DNA from: Geobacter sp. SVR
Lineage (GTDB): Bacteria; Desulfobacterota; Desulfuromonadia; Geobacterales; Pseudopelobacteraceae
Length of the DNA stretch: 64,000 bases
Reading direction: 5' to 3'
Assembly (NCBI RefSeq): GCF_016865365.1
Contig: NZ_AP024469.1
Span: forward strand, 4,618,501-4,682,500
The first letter of the stretch is position 1. The number at the start of each line of letters is the position of its first letter. Shown here piece after piece: positions 36,886 through 45,632 of this stretch. The position numbers and the translations under genes are program-made. The notes below the pieces were generated by a model. That model was not told the DNA's origin. It saw only the letters and a program-made list of their open reading frames with translations, and did no database searches.

Positions 36886-37105
36886 GCTGTCCTCCTTTCA
36901 TAATTGCTGTCTGCACTCCAGGACGTGCAATTGTAACGTTCACCGCCGATATTGCAAGCGGTCAAGCAACACAAGCGGCCAAAGCCGCCTTTACTGCTGC
37001 AGGGCATCCCCCGAAGCCACTTCCACATCACGCGGCAGGGCCTGGACTTGCCTCTTCGGGGTTGTACAATTTTTATAGGAACAACTCCAATCAAGGGGGT
37101 TCGCC

Positions 37106-37603
37106 ATGAAGGGACGCACGGTGATCAAACGGGTGGCTTCGGGCATAGTGGCCGGGCTGGCCGGGACTGCAGTGATCCAGGCCATGCAGGCAGCGGGACA
37201 GAAGGCGGTGCCTGAGGAGATGCCGCCGATAAAGCAGCATCCGGGAGAATTTATGGTCGAGCAGGCGGAAGAGCTTCTGTCGCCCCAAACGCGGGAAAGG
37301 ATCCCGCAGACCCTGGAAAAAGCCTCGGCTCAGGTGCTCGGTTTCGGATATGGGCTCACCTTCGCTGTATTGTACGAGTTGCTGCACCGCAAGGAGACCA
37401 ACCTGATCATGGAAGGAACGGCACTTGGACTGGCCACCTGGGCCGCCGGGTATCTGGGATGGCTGCCGGCGACCGGGTTGATGCCGCGCGTTACCCGGCA
37501 AAAACCGGGACAGGTAGCCGGGGCCATCCTGAGCCCACTTGGTCTATGGCCTGTCCACGGCCAGCACCCTCAGAATGCTGCGCGCAGATCTCAGGCCGGC
37601 TAG
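37106..37603 (+). pseudogene. Integral membrane protein with an apparent frameshift near its 3' end
   Basis: The annotated frame gives 165 residues with three hydrophobic segments (VASGIVAGLAGTAVIQAM, VLGFGYGLTFAVLYELL, GLATWAAGYLGWLPATG). After GAILS it ends in the unlikely tail PLGLWPVHGQHPQNAARRS. Removing one C of the CCC at 37534-37536 gives GAILSHLVYGLSTASTLRML, the expected C-terminal helix. That restored frame then stays open into the opposing qng1 gene, so a natural stop is also missing. ATG follows AAGGGGGTTCGCC. The role is unknown. Real decay or a sequencing error are both possible. Confidence 0.6.
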
Positions 37604-37706
37604 CGGCCTAAGCCTGAACCGATCAGATCTGACCGCGCACGTAGTCGATCCGTGCTCCGCTGCCGTTGATTGCGCTCAAAGTCGCGACTGTTGTGGTCCT
37701 AAAAGA

Positions 37707-38714
37707 TCAATAAAAAGTAGTCCGCGTCAGGTGCCGGGGACGGGCGCGGTAGGCTGTTCCCTGCCCCCGGTGCCAGAGGAAGTTGTCGAGCGTCATGGCA
37801 TTGACCCGCACCCCCCGCCGTTGCAGCGCCTCGACCAGCAGCTCTCCCGCATACACGCTGCAGGTGCGGATCTCCACCTCCTCGGGCGAGCCCGCAGCCA
37901 GCGGTTCTCCCCGGTCGATCCGTTCCGCCAGATCGTCCCGGTAACGCAGAATCCCATCCTGGCGCAACACATGCGGCACGAGATTGTCGGCGCAGATCGT
38001 CAGCCGGTCGATGTCATCGAAACGCCCCACCCCCTGTCCGGCAAAAGCGATGCATAGATCGGCCGCGTTCAGTTGGGCCCGTTTGTAAAAGGGCACCGTC
38101 ATCCCACGGTAGTGCGCCCGGTCATCCAGCAGCGGCATGGAGGCCAGCAGCTGCACCAGCCGCTCCACCGACCGGCCGGCCGCTTCCACCACACCGGAGA
38201 AATCACCATCGAAGCGGTCGCAGACAAAGCCGCCCAGGTCGTTCAGCGCACGGGTGTAGAGCTTCATCAATTCCTGGACGGCGTGGTTGGTGAATTTCAG
38301 GCGGAAGAGCCGGGTGCAGTCGGCCAGGGACATGCGCCGCAGATTTTCTGGAGGTATCGGGCCATAGCCGGCGAAGTGCCGCGTGAGCGCCGCGGCAATC
38401 AGGCGATACCCGGATTTGCGGTGATTGGTCAGGATCTCGGGGAAATAGCCGGAACCGAAATTGACCGCACCGAGCGTGAAATAATAGGCCACCGTCTCAC
38501 GGCCGTGCCACAGGTAATGGACAGCGGGTTCCATCTCCGGCTGGAGCAGCCGGTCCGGCGGAAGGGCAGCGGCATAGCTGTCAATGGCCGCAGTATCTAT
38601 TTCGACCGAGTCCGCCTGCTCGGCCACCTGCCGGCAGGCCCGGCGCACTTCTTCCAGAAGAGGCAGCTTCAACGTTCCTCGGGACAGATTCGTCGTTCCT
38701 TGGGACTGGGGCAT
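37707..38714 (-). CDS. Queuosine salvage protein, queuosine 5'-phosphate hydrolase (DUF2419)
   Basis: The 335-residue protein contains LWHGRETVAYYFTLGAVNFGSGYFP and the C-terminal LDNFLWHRGQGTAYRARPRHLTRTTFY end that is diagnostic of the DUF2419 / Qng1 family. Family members release queuine from queuosine 5'-monophosphate, so the base can be reused by tRNA-guanine transglycosylase. The ATG at 38714 follows AAGGAGGAACA. It is monocistronic and no tgt or transporter is seen nearby. A DUF2419 gene in this setting is worth noting because many Geobacterales make queuosine de novo. Confidence 0.88.
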   Translation of the reverse strand: MPQSQGTTNLSRGTLKLPLLEEVRRACRQVAEQADSVEIDTAAIDSYAAALPPDRLLQPEMEPAVHYLWHGRETVAYYFTLGAVNFGSGYFPEILTNHRKSGYRLIAAALTRHFAGYGPIPPENLRRMSLADCTRLFRLKFTNHAVQELMKLYTRALNDLGGFVCDRFDGDFSGVVEAAGRSVERLVQLLASMPLLDDRAHYRGMTVPFYKRAQLNAADLCIAFAGQGVGRFDDIDRLTICADNLVPHVLRQDGILRYRDDLAERIDRGEPLAAGSPEEVEIRTCSVYAGELLVEALQRRGVRVNAMTLDNFLWHRGQGTAYRARPRHLTRTTFY

Positions 38715-38997
38715 TGTTCCTCCTTTTCCGGTCACCGGTTCACACCAGTTCCTTATCCTCCGGCAGAGGCTTCAGCGGATGTTTTCGCCGGTCCAGCTTC
38801 AGGTCATGGAAGATGTCGGCAGAGGCTTCGGTCGCATGCTCGGCATGCAGCGTTATGTCCAACTACCGGGAAGGGTCCCGCAGCAAATTTCAGCAGCCTG
38901 CTAAAAGTGTAACGTGGCGAAAGGGCAAGTCAACGCGAGGGGAATGGGGACAGGGCAACCGCCGGGCTGCGGAATCACGCAGCCGGCAGGATAAAAA
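38715..38997. other. Gap of about 280 bases upstream of qng1; contains repeat copy 2
   Basis: No gene was recognised. AATTTCAGCAGCCTGCTA at 38886-38903 is the second copy of the dispersed 18-base motif (first at 19147). The rest holds the promoter region of the qng1 gene; no clear sigma-70 site was seen. Confidence 0.5.
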
Positions 38998-39028
38998 AAG
39001 GCCCCTTGGATCGTCTCCAAGGGGCCTT
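38998..39028 (-). terminator. Terminator of the nfu gene
   Basis: AAGGCCCCTTGGA and TCCAAGGGGCCTT (13-bp arms, 5-base loop) lie 23 bases beyond the nfu stop codon, and seven T residues follow on the minus strand. Confidence 0.9.
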
Positions 39029-39050
39029 CATGCTCGTGGGTAGTTCTGGA

Positions 39051-39272
39051 TCAGACCTGAACCACTTCCTTGACGCCCGGAACCTGCTCCTTCATGGCGC
39101 GCTCGATACCCATCTTGAGGGTCATGGTGGACATGGGGCAGCTGCCGCAGGCACCTTTCAGCCGCACCTTGACGACGCCATCCTCCGTCACCTCCACCAG
39201 TTCGACATCGCCGCCGTCGGCCTGCAGGCCGGGGCGCACCATTTCCAATACCCTTTCGACTTCCGCTTTCAT
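39051..39272 (-). CDS. NifU C-terminal-domain (Nfu) iron-sulfur carrier
   Basis: The 73-residue protein is one Nfu domain: [24 protein letters not shown] and [20 protein letters not shown], with the CxxC (CGSC) that holds a [4Fe-4S] cluster between two subunits. It passes clusters to target proteins. ATG follows AAGGAGAACGAG. It is followed by a strong terminator and lies 72 bases beyond the aspartase gene on the same strand. Confidence 0.93.
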   Translation of the reverse strand: MKAEVERVLEMVRPGLQADGGDVELVEVTEDGVVKVRLKGACGSCPMSTMTLKMGIERAMKEQVPGVKEVVQV

Positions 39273-39343
39273 CTCGTTCTCCTTTAAAAACAGTATGGTG
39301 TCAAAGAATCAAAGAATTCCTTCCCTGCTTCTTTGAGTGAAGC

Positions 39344-40744
39344 TTATTTCTCCAGCGGCAGTCCCGGTTCGGTCAGGTATTCCGGCCGCATGGCCTCTTC
39401 CAGATCCGCTTCCGGCATCAGACCGCGGCTCAGCACGATTTCGCGGATCGAGCGCCCGCTGGCGATCGATTCCTTGGCCACTTCGGCTGCTGCGTTGTAG
39501 CCGATATACGGCGCCAGCACCGTCACCAGCCCCAGCGAATCCTCCAGGTAGCGCCGGCAGCGCTCCTGATTTGCTACGATTCCGATGATACATGATTGGG
39601 TGAATTTCTGCACGCAGTTCCTGAGAATCTCCAGCGAGAAGGTCAGGTTGTAGGCGATCAGCGGCATCATCACGTTCAATTCCAGTTGGCCGGCCTGGGC
39701 TGCCTGCATGACCGCCTGATCGCAGCCGATCACCTGGAAGCAGACCATGTTGGCCATCTCGGCCATGGATGGGTTGATCTTGCCCGGCATGATCGACGAG
39801 CCGGGCTGCACCGCCGGCAGGCGAATCTCGTCCAGACCGGTACGCGGGCCGGACGACAGGAGCCGCAGGTCGTTGGCGATGCGCCCCAGGGTGACCGCAG
39901 TGCGGCGCAGGGCCGAAGAGAGCGCCAGGAAAGGATCCATGTTCTGCATGGCCTCGAACAGGTCGGCGCTGGCCACCAGCGGGAAACCGGTTGCCAGGGC
40001 CAGTTCTTCCACGATCTTCCCTATGAATGCCGGCTCGGCGTTCAGTCCGGTGCCGACCGCGGTGCCGCCGATGCCGAGTTCCAGCAGGGCCGGGATGCAG
40101 GCCTCCAGCCCCTCGCGGTTCTTGCGGATCGCCATGCCATAGGCGCCGAACTCCTGCCCCAGCCGGATCGGGACCGCATCCTGCAGATGGGTCCGCCCCG
40201 ATTTGAGGATGCCGTCGAACTCGCGCCCCTTGTCCGCCAGCGCCTGCTCCAGTTCCTCCAGCACCTCCAGCAGGGGATCGAGCAGTTCCAGGGCAGCCAG
40301 CCTGATGGCGGTCGGAATGACGTCGTTGGTGGACTGGGCCATGTTGACGTGATCATTGGGGTGCAGGGCCGAGAAATCCCCCCGCTGGCGGCCGAGCAGT
40401 TCCAGGGCGCGGTTGGCCAGCACCTCATTGACGTTCATATTATGGGAAGTACCAGCGCCGGCCTGGAAGGGGTCCACTACGAATTGGTCGTTCAGCCGGC
40501 CCGCCAGCACTTCGTCAGCCGCCGCCACGATCGCCCCTCCCAGTTCCGCCGGAAGCCGGCCGGTGGCCATGTTGGCCATTGCCGCGCATTTCTTGATGAT
40601 TACCGTGGCCCACACAAAGGAGGGGTGCGGTTTCAGCCCGGAAATGGGAAAGTTGCGAACTGCCCGTGCGGTCTGGGCTCCATAGTAGGCCTGGGCAGGG
40701 ACTGCCATCTCTCCCAGGGTATCCTTTTCGATACGTGTGCTCAT
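39344..40744 (-). CDS. aspA: Aspartate ammonia-lyase / class II fumarase family enzyme
   Basis: The 466-residue protein has QAGAGTSHNMNVNEVLANRA, HPNDHVNMAQSTNDVIPT, and the signature GSSIMPGKINPSMAEM of the aspartase-fumarase superfamily. LGRTHLQDAVPIRLGQEFG-type text and the GRTHLQDAVPIRL match more closely the aspartase side than FumC. It converts aspartate to fumarate plus ammonia. The ATG at 40744 follows AGAGGAACGGCG. Aspartase versus fumarase cannot be fixed by eye; PGKIN is shared by both. Confidence 0.8.
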   Translation of the reverse strand: MSTRIEKDTLGEMAVPAQAYYGAQTARAVRNFPISGLKPHPSFVWATVIIKKCAAMANMATGRLPAELGGAIVAAADEVLAGRLNDQFVVDPFQAGAGTSHNMNVNEVLANRALELLGRQRGDFSALHPNDHVNMAQSTNDVIPTAIRLAALELLDPLLEVLEELEQALADKGREFDGILKSGRTHLQDAVPIRLGQEFGAYGMAIRKNREGLEACIPALLELGIGGTAVGTGLNAEPAFIGKIVEELALATGFPLVASADLFEAMQNMDPFLALSSALRRTAVTLGRIANDLRLLSSGPRTGLDEIRLPAVQPGSSIMPGKINPSMAEMANMVCFQVIGCDQAVMQAAQAGQLELNVMMPLIAYNLTFSLEILRNCVQKFTQSCIIGIVANQERCRRYLEDSLGLVTVLAPYIGYNAAAEVAKESIASGRSIREIVLSRGLMPEADLEEAMRPEYLTEPGLPLEK

Positions 40745-41107
40745 CGCCGTTCCTCTCAGAAACATGAAATTAACGCATGTACACCATAAAACAGGATCGT
40801 ACCGGTGTCAAACCCAAGCTCAAGGCAATTTAAACACCGTAGATATGGATCACGCAGCAAAAAAAACTATTCTCTGAAACCTGAATCCGTGAAGCCTGGA
40901 AGCCGAAATGAGCGCCATGCCGGGGCTCGATCGTCGCTGGCTCCGCTTCATATCGGCAATACCGCCTCACCTACGAGGAAATGCTTCTGATACCGGAAAC
41001 GCAAGAGCAGAGGCATGGGTAGCGAATGAAGGCTGGAAGGCTTCACGGATTCATATTTTCGGAATGACATTACCGAGGGTAGCCCTATTTCCGTATCATT
41101 TCGGCAT
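40745..41107. repeat. 363-base gene-free stretch with a 15-bp inverted repeat (MITE-like?)
   Basis: TGAATCCGTGAAGCC at 40882-40896 recurs inverted at 41039-41053 (GGCTTCACGGATTCA), enclosing 142 bases, with partial similarity continuing outwards. No frame in the interior is supported. The 40 bases before 40882 are A-rich. It lies between aspA and the Fpg/Nei-like gene. Such a structure would fit a small non-autonomous element or a decayed repeat. Confidence 0.45.
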
Positions 41108-41896
41108 TTACGAGTAAAGCACCTGCTCATCGGTGAAGTAGGTCTTCTTCGACGAAACCGTCTCCACCCGGATCGACCGTCCTCCGGGAGATTCCCTGCG
41201 GTCGGGATTGTGCACGGCCAGGAATTCCCGGAACTCGCCGGCGATCATATCGGGATGCCGTTTCCGCAGCTGCTGCGCGGCATCCAGCAGCACCGAGCTG
41301 ATCGCGGCTGCCAGCGCCTCCACCGCCTCATCCGGCAGCTTGCCCGCTGACGAGCGGGGTGAGATGCGGGCTTGCCACAGGATCTCGTCGGCATAGGCGT
41401 TGCCGATACCCCGGATGATCTTCTGGTCGATCAGCAGCGCTTTGATCAGTGTCCGCGGCTTGCCGGCGATCAGCCGCTTCAGCAGTCCGGCATCCACATC
41501 CAGGGCGTCCGGCACTCCCTGGTCCCGTGGGGGATCCAACGATACCGTTGCCAGCCCTTTGGGATCGTGCAGACTCAGGCAGACCCCTTGCTCGAAGTCG
41601 ATGCTGATGATGGCATCCCCGGCAGAGCGCTGGAGCGGCTGGGCTGCAAGACGGAAGCCGCCATTCAGCATCAGGTGGATGTACAGCAGCCGGCCGTTGC
41701 CGATCCGGAAACAAAGCTCCTTGCCGGCCCGCTCGACCCGCTCGATGGTGGCGCCGCTCAGGGCGCGGGACAGCTCTGCGGGGGACACGTTCAGCCGTCC
41801 GCCGCTGCCGTGCCTATGCACTGCGGTAATGCGGCCGCCGGCCAGGCGGCGGTGGAGATTTTCAGCGAATACCGTCAGGTCGGGCAGTTCCGGCAT
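41108..41896 (-). CDS. Fpg/Nei-family DNA glycosylase lacking the zinc finger
   Basis: The 262-residue protein starts MPELPDLTVFAENLHRRL, giving the catalytic Pro and Glu at the N-terminus, has LHDPKGLATV with the beta-F1-region Lys, and a helix-two-turn-helix around IKALLIDQKIIRGIGNAYADEILW. The C-terminus (GGRSIRVETVSSKKTYFTDEQVLYS) has none of the four Cys of the usual zinc finger, so it is of the zincless type. It should excise oxidised bases. ATG follows CAAGGAGGAACCC. Confidence 0.88.
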   Translation of the reverse strand: MPELPDLTVFAENLHRRLAGGRITAVHRHGSGGRLNVSPAELSRALSGATIERVERAGKELCFRIGNGRLLYIHLMLNGGFRLAAQPLQRSAGDAIISIDFEQGVCLSLHDPKGLATVSLDPPRDQGVPDALDVDAGLLKRLIAGKPRTLIKALLIDQKIIRGIGNAYADEILWQARISPRSSAGKLPDEAVEALAAAISSVLLDAAQQLRKRHPDMIAGEFREFLAVHNPDRRESPGGRSIRVETVSSKKTYFTDEQVLYS

Positions 41897-42033
41897 GGGT
41901 TCCTCCTTGTGGCCCGTTATCGGCACATGGCCGTTTGTTCGCGTCAGGCGCGTCTTGACACCGTTATCAACCATTATATCATTTAACTAGTTTCCGCCCG
42001 GAAAGGCTGCTTTTCCAGGCGGGGGGAGGAACC

Positions 42034-42465
42034 ATGGAAGCCGACGAGGGCAAGAAGGTTACCATCCGCTTCATCTGCCGGTACGAAGACGACACCATCT
42101 ACGATTATGCCGAGCGGGACCAGCTCGAATTCATCATCGGCGAGGGGTACACCATCCCCAGCCTGGAAAAGGGAGTGATCGGGATGCATCCCGGAGACTT
42201 CCGCACCATCAGGATCACGGCGGCCGAACTGGCCGAATACCCTTTTGAACTGGACGAGGCCCCCACCGGGCCGGGATATGCGGCCGGCATGGCCGGAGAC
42301 GGATATGCGGACGAACCCGGAGCAGGTCAGGACGACGAGATCGTATTCCAGAACGACCTGCCGGTCAAGCCGGTGGGCCAGGCTCCCGAACCCGGAGCAG
42401 ACCTGTTTTTCGAAGTCGAGATGATCGATGTGGAAGATACGGAGGTCGAGCTGGGAGAGCCGTGA
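42034..42465 (+). CDS. FKBP-type peptidyl-prolyl isomerase-like protein
   Basis: The 143-residue protein starts as an FKBP of the SlyD/SlpA type: VTIRFICRYEDDTIYDYAERD, EFIIGEGYTIPSLEKGVIGMHPGD. Between this and the last strand (ADLFFEVEMIDVED) a Gly/Asp/Glu-rich insert of about 35 residues (GPGYAAGMAGDGYADEPG) replaces the insert-in-flap domain. Such proteins help folding. It probably starts a three-gene plus-strand run with the HAD hydrolase 30 bases downstream. Confidence 0.75.
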   Translation: MEADEGKKVTIRFICRYEDDTIYDYAERDQLEFIIGEGYTIPSLEKGVIGMHPGDFRTIRITAAELAEYPFELDEAPTGPGYAAGMAGDGYADEPGAGQDDEIVFQNDLPVKPVGQAPEPGADLFFEVEMIDVEDTEVELGEP

Positions 42466-42495
42466 TTCCCTCGTGCCTTACCAAAGGAGGCGTCC

Positions 42496-43137
42496 ATGGC
42501 GGTGGTGATTTTCGATCTGGTGGGAACCCTGCTCTCGATCGACCCGATCACGGAGCGGCTGGAAAAAGAAGGGCTCCGGGGCGACTGCTGGTTTCATGAG
42601 ATTCTGACAGCAACCATGGCGGCGACATTGGCTGAACGGTATCTTCCGTTCCGGGATGCGGCGGAACTCTCGCTGACCAATCTGACTGAAATTCAGGCCC
42701 TGAACGATGTTTCGATCCCCGCGCTGCTGGAACTCCTCAAGCAGTTGCCCCCCATGGAGGATGCCCGGGCATGCCTTAAAAAACTGGCCTCCAAAGGGGT
42801 GCGCCTGGCGGTCCTGACCAACAGCGCCCGACCGGCTGCCATGTCCCTGCTCCAGCGCGCCGAGCTGTCCGACTTCTTCGAGGCGGTCATTTCCGCGGAT
42901 GAAGTCGAAAAATGCAAGCCGCACCCCGCACCCTACCGCTATACCCTCGACCGCCTCCACATCGAGCCGGAAGAGGCCTGGATGGTTGCCTGCCACAGCT
43001 GGGATATCTGCGGCGCCTCTGCCGCCGGTCTGCACACCGTCTGGGTGATGAGGCGCGACCGGCTCTGGCCTTTTGCCGGACTGCTACCCGAGAACGTGGT
43101 TTCCTCCCTGCAGGAAATTCCGGCGCTCTTCAACTGA
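42496..43137 (+). CDS. HAD hydrolase, 2-haloacid dehalogenase type II-like
   Basis: The 213-residue protein has motif [12 protein letters not shown] (nucleophile Asp), motif [10 protein letters not shown], motif III Lys in [11 protein letters not shown] and motif [23 protein letters not shown] in place of DxDGT, and the ACHSWDI end, match the haloacid-dehalogenase (DAYGT) branch, which needs no second Asp. It may cleave 2-haloalkanoates or another phosphate-free substrate. ATG follows AAAGGAGGCGTCC. Confidence 0.85.
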
Positions 43138-43258
43138 ACGCGGAGATTACCAATCTGCACACCCTCCATCCACCGTGCCGCGGACTTGCGGCGCTACCAC
43201 CCCGCACTATACTTGAAGGCAGATGCACCGCACCACAGGGATCCGAGGAGGTAGTGCG

Positions 43259-43708
43259 ATGGAAGCCATGAAAATTTCCAGCCCGGCCTTTGCCCACAAT
43301 CAACAGATCCCGTCCCGCTATACCTGCGACGGAGACGACATCAACCCGCCGCTGCACATCGAGAACATCCCGGCCGGCACCAAATCGCTTGCCCTGATCG
43401 TCGAAGACCCCGATGCTCCCTCCGGGTTGTGGGTGCACTGGCTACTGTGGAACATCGCTCCTCATCAGGCTGAAATCGGGGAGAATTCCTCCCCCAAAGA
43501 AGCGATGGCAGGGAGAAACGATTTCCGTAGGACCGCTTACGGCGGCCCCTGCCCACCGTCAGGAAGCCACCGCTATATCTTCAGGCTGTTTGCACTGGAC
43601 CGGCTGCTGCCGCTGGCGGGGGGATCGTCCAAACAGCAGCTCGAAGCGGCCATGGAAGGGCACGTTCTCGGAAGTGCCCAGCTGATTGGACTGTACAGCC
43701 GGCAGTAA
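43259..43708 (+). CDS. YbhB/YbcL family phosphatidylethanolamine-binding-like protein
   Basis: The 149-residue protein has MKISSPAFAHNQQIPSRYTCDG, LALIVEDPDAPSGLWVHWLL, and GGPCPPSGSHRYIFRLFALD, the PEBP ligand-site motifs (DPDAP and HRYIFR). Function in bacteria is unclear. ATG 43259 follows GGAGGTAGTGCG; the frame from 43223 lacks a site. It lies 121 bases after the HAD gene and ends near a bidirectional hairpin. Confidence 0.9.
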   Translation: MEAMKISSPAFAHNQQIPSRYTCDGDDINPPLHIENIPAGTKSLALIVEDPDAPSGLWVHWLLWNIAPHQAEIGENSSPKEAMAGRNDFRRTAYGGPCPPSGSHRYIFRLFALDRLLPLAGGSSKQQLEAAMEGHVLGSAQLIGLYSRQ

Positions 43709-43737
43709 CGCACTTTACACGGAATCATCGGGCACGA

Positions 43738-43772
43738 ATAAAGGGGCCGGATCGCATGATCGGCCCCCTTTC
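43738..43772. terminator. Imperfect hairpin between convergent PEBP and DUF2795 genes
   Basis: AAAGGGGCCGGATC pairs with GATCGGCCCCCTTT across a short loop, with one bulge on each side, followed by TCTTT. It lies between the convergent genes, so it may serve both. Confidence 0.6.
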
Positions 43773-43778
43773 TTTGTG

Positions 43779-44048
43779 TCAGTGCTTTCCGGAATGCGTC
43801 GAAGAACTCCTGCCTTTACCCGCTTCCCGCTGTTCCTTGCCATACCCTTTCATCACATCGGTGATGCTTTGGTATTCGCGATCCTCCAGGTTCTGCAGCT
43901 TGCTCATGACCACCGATTCGGCCTTCTCGTGCTGGGCATGCTGGATCAGATCCTTCTTGCTGGCGGGGAAATGCATCCCTTTCAGGTTCTTGGTAACGTT
44001 GGCCGGGGATTCGCCGGTACCACGCCCACCACCACGTGAAATCGCCAT
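43779..44048 (-). CDS. DUF2795-domain protein (89 aa)
   Basis: The 89-residue protein starts MAISRGGGRGTGESPANV behind GGGAGGCAGATT. NLKGMHFPASKKDLIQHAQHEK and LENLEDREYQSITDVMKGYG-type text (seen as LQNLEDREYQSITDVMKGY) is the DUF2795 signature. The tail is Ser/Lys-rich. Its role is unknown; such proteins often occur near stress genes. It is divergent from the alcohol dehydrogenase gene across an AT-rich gap. Confidence 0.85.
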   Translation of the reverse strand: MAISRGGGRGTGESPANVTKNLKGMHFPASKKDLIQHAQHEKAESVVMSKLQNLEDREYQSITDVMKGYGKEQREAGKGRSSSTHSGKH

Positions 44049-44084
44049 AATCTGCCTCCCGTGTTGCAAAATAGTCGCTATCAC

Positions 44085-44255
44085 GACTTATGTAAATACT
44101 ATCACCCATTTATCGATTAACAACACACAAGTGGCACTTTAATTATGCTATTAATCAACAAATACGTTTTAATGTGCAAATTGCAATAGCAACTTGTGCT
44201 GTTACACTTATTGTAAGTAGCTTGACCTCATCACATAAGTATTTGGAGGTACTTC
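44085..44255 (+). promoter_or_regulatory. AT-rich divergent control region of the dehydrogenase and DUF2795 genes
   Basis: The gap is far richer in A and T than its neighbours and carries a dyad around TTGCAATAGCAA near 44181-44192. No exact promoter was fixed. It should hold the promoter of the dehydrogenase on the plus strand and of DUF2795 on the minus strand. Confidence 0.4.
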
Positions 44256-45473
44256 ATGAAAGCAGTCGTATGGCAGGGAGTGGGCGATATCAGAATCGAA
44301 GATGTGGCTGAGCCCATGATCGAAGCGCCGGGTGATGCCATTGTAAGACTTACGGCCAGCGCCATCTGCGGGACCGATCTCCACATGGTGCGCGGCACCA
44401 TGAGCGGCATGAAACCGGGCACGATCCTGGGGCATGAAGGGGTGGGAGTGGTGGAACAGGTGGGTCCGGAGGTGCGCAATCTGAAAGCGGGGGACCGGGT
44501 GCTGATTCCTTCGACCGTGGCCTGCGGCTACTGCTCATACTGTCGGGCAGGCTACTATGCCCAATGCGACAATGCCAACCCCAACGGGCCGCAAGCCGGC
44601 ACCTGCTTTTTCGGCGGCCCGGAAAAATCGGGGGGACTGCACGGCCTGCAGGCCGAGAAGGCTCGCATTCCCTTTGCCAGCGTCGGACTGGTCAAGATCC
44701 CCGAGGGGGTCAGCGACGACCAGGCCATCCTGGTCTCGGATATCTTTCCCACCGGTTATATGGCGGCGGAGCTGGCGGAAATCAAGCCGGGCAATACCGT
44801 GGCCATATTCGGCTGCGGTCCGGTGGGGCAGTTTGCCATTGCCAGTGCGCAACTCTTTCAGGCCGGGCGCATCTTTGCCGTCGACTGCATCCCGTCGCGG
44901 CTGGAAGCGGCCCAGCAGCAGGGGGCCGAGGTAATCGATTTTTCGAAGGAAGATCCGGTGCAGATGATAAAGCAGCTCACCGGCGGAATCGGCTGCGACC
45001 GGGCCATCGACGCGGTGGGGGTCGATGCCGAGGCGCCCCGTTCCGGGCCGGGCGCGGCCCAGTTCCGGGAGCACGAGCAGGAGTTCCAGCAGGAGCTGGC
45101 CCAGGTGGCGCCACAAACGCATTTCGAGGGTGACAACTGGCATCCCGGGACCGCCCCCTCCATGGCACTGATGTGGGGGGTGGAAGCCCTGGCCAAGGCG
45201 GGAACCTTTTCCATCGTCGGCGTATATCCGGAATCGGTGCATCTCTTCCCCATCGGACAGGCCATGGGCAAGAACCTGACTCTCAAGATGGGCAACTGCA
45301 ACCACCGCAAATACATTCCCTTCCTGCTGGACCTGATTGCCGGCGGCACCATCGATCCGCTCAAGATCCTCTCCCGGCGCGAGTCGCTCAATGCAGCCAT
45401 CGACGCCTACCGCGCCTTTGATCTGCGCCAGTCCGGCTGGCTCAAGGTCGAGCTGAAGGCGACGGTGCACTGA
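44256..45473 (+). CDS. Zinc-dependent alcohol dehydrogenase, formaldehyde-dehydrogenase-like
   Basis: The 405-residue protein has the catalytic-zinc Cys in AICGTDLH, GHEGVGVV, and the structural-zinc cluster of four Cys in ACGYCSYCRAGYYAQC. The NAD fold lies around FGCGPVGQFAIASA and VDCIPSRLEAA. It has the internal extension (near residues 285-310, HEQEFQQELAQVAPQTHFEG) of the glutathione-independent formaldehyde dehydrogenase / aldehyde-dismutase branch. It probably oxidises an aldehyde or short alcohol with NAD. ATG follows TTGGAGGTACTTC. Confidence 0.9.
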   Translation: MKAVVWQGVGDIRIEDVAEPMIEAPGDAIVRLTASAICGTDLHMVRGTMSGMKPGTILGHEGVGVVEQVGPEVRNLKAGDRVLIPSTVACGYCSYCRAGYYAQCDNANPNGPQAGTCFFGGPEKSGGLHGLQAEKARIPFASVGLVKIPEGVSDDQAILVSDIFPTGYMAAELAEIKPGNTVAIFGCGPVGQFAIASAQLFQAGRIFAVDCIPSRLEAAQQQGAEVIDFSKEDPVQMIKQLTGGIGCDRAIDAVGVDAEAPRSGPGAAQFREHEQEFQQELAQVAPQTHFEGDNWHPGTAPSMALMWGVEALAKAGTFSIVGVYPESVHLFPIGQAMGKNLTLKMGNCNHRKYIPFLLDLIAGGTIDPLKILSRRESLNAAIDAYRAFDLRQSGWLKVELKATVH

Positions 45474-45498
45474 GGCGCTGCGGCTTCTGAATGTTTCG

Positions 45499-45528
45499 GC
45501 CCGGAGGCTGTTCCTGTCGCCTCCGGGC
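45499..45528 (+). terminator. Hairpin after the dehydrogenase gene
   Basis: GCCCGGAGGC and GCCTCCGGGC are perfect 10-bp arms with a 10-base loop, 26 bases beyond the stop codon; the T-tract is weak. Confidence 0.7.
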
Positions 45529-45632
45529 ATGCCCTTTCCCCGCCTGACCACGAACCGTCAACCGGTCTTCCCCTTCTGCCCAAAGAATCTCAACCGTTTC
45601 CAGGATAGCGACCTCACAGCATGGCCGGTTCG

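Noticed and set aside
40980-41030. Possible cyclic-di-GMP riboswitch (GEMM) fragment
   Set aside because: A few bases resemble GEMM (GGAAACGCAAGAGC), but the two tetraloop-receptor helices are missing.
42496-42540. Missing second Asp in HAD motif I (DLVGT)
   Set aside because: 2-haloacid dehalogenases normally read DAYGT, so this is a family norm and not a loss.
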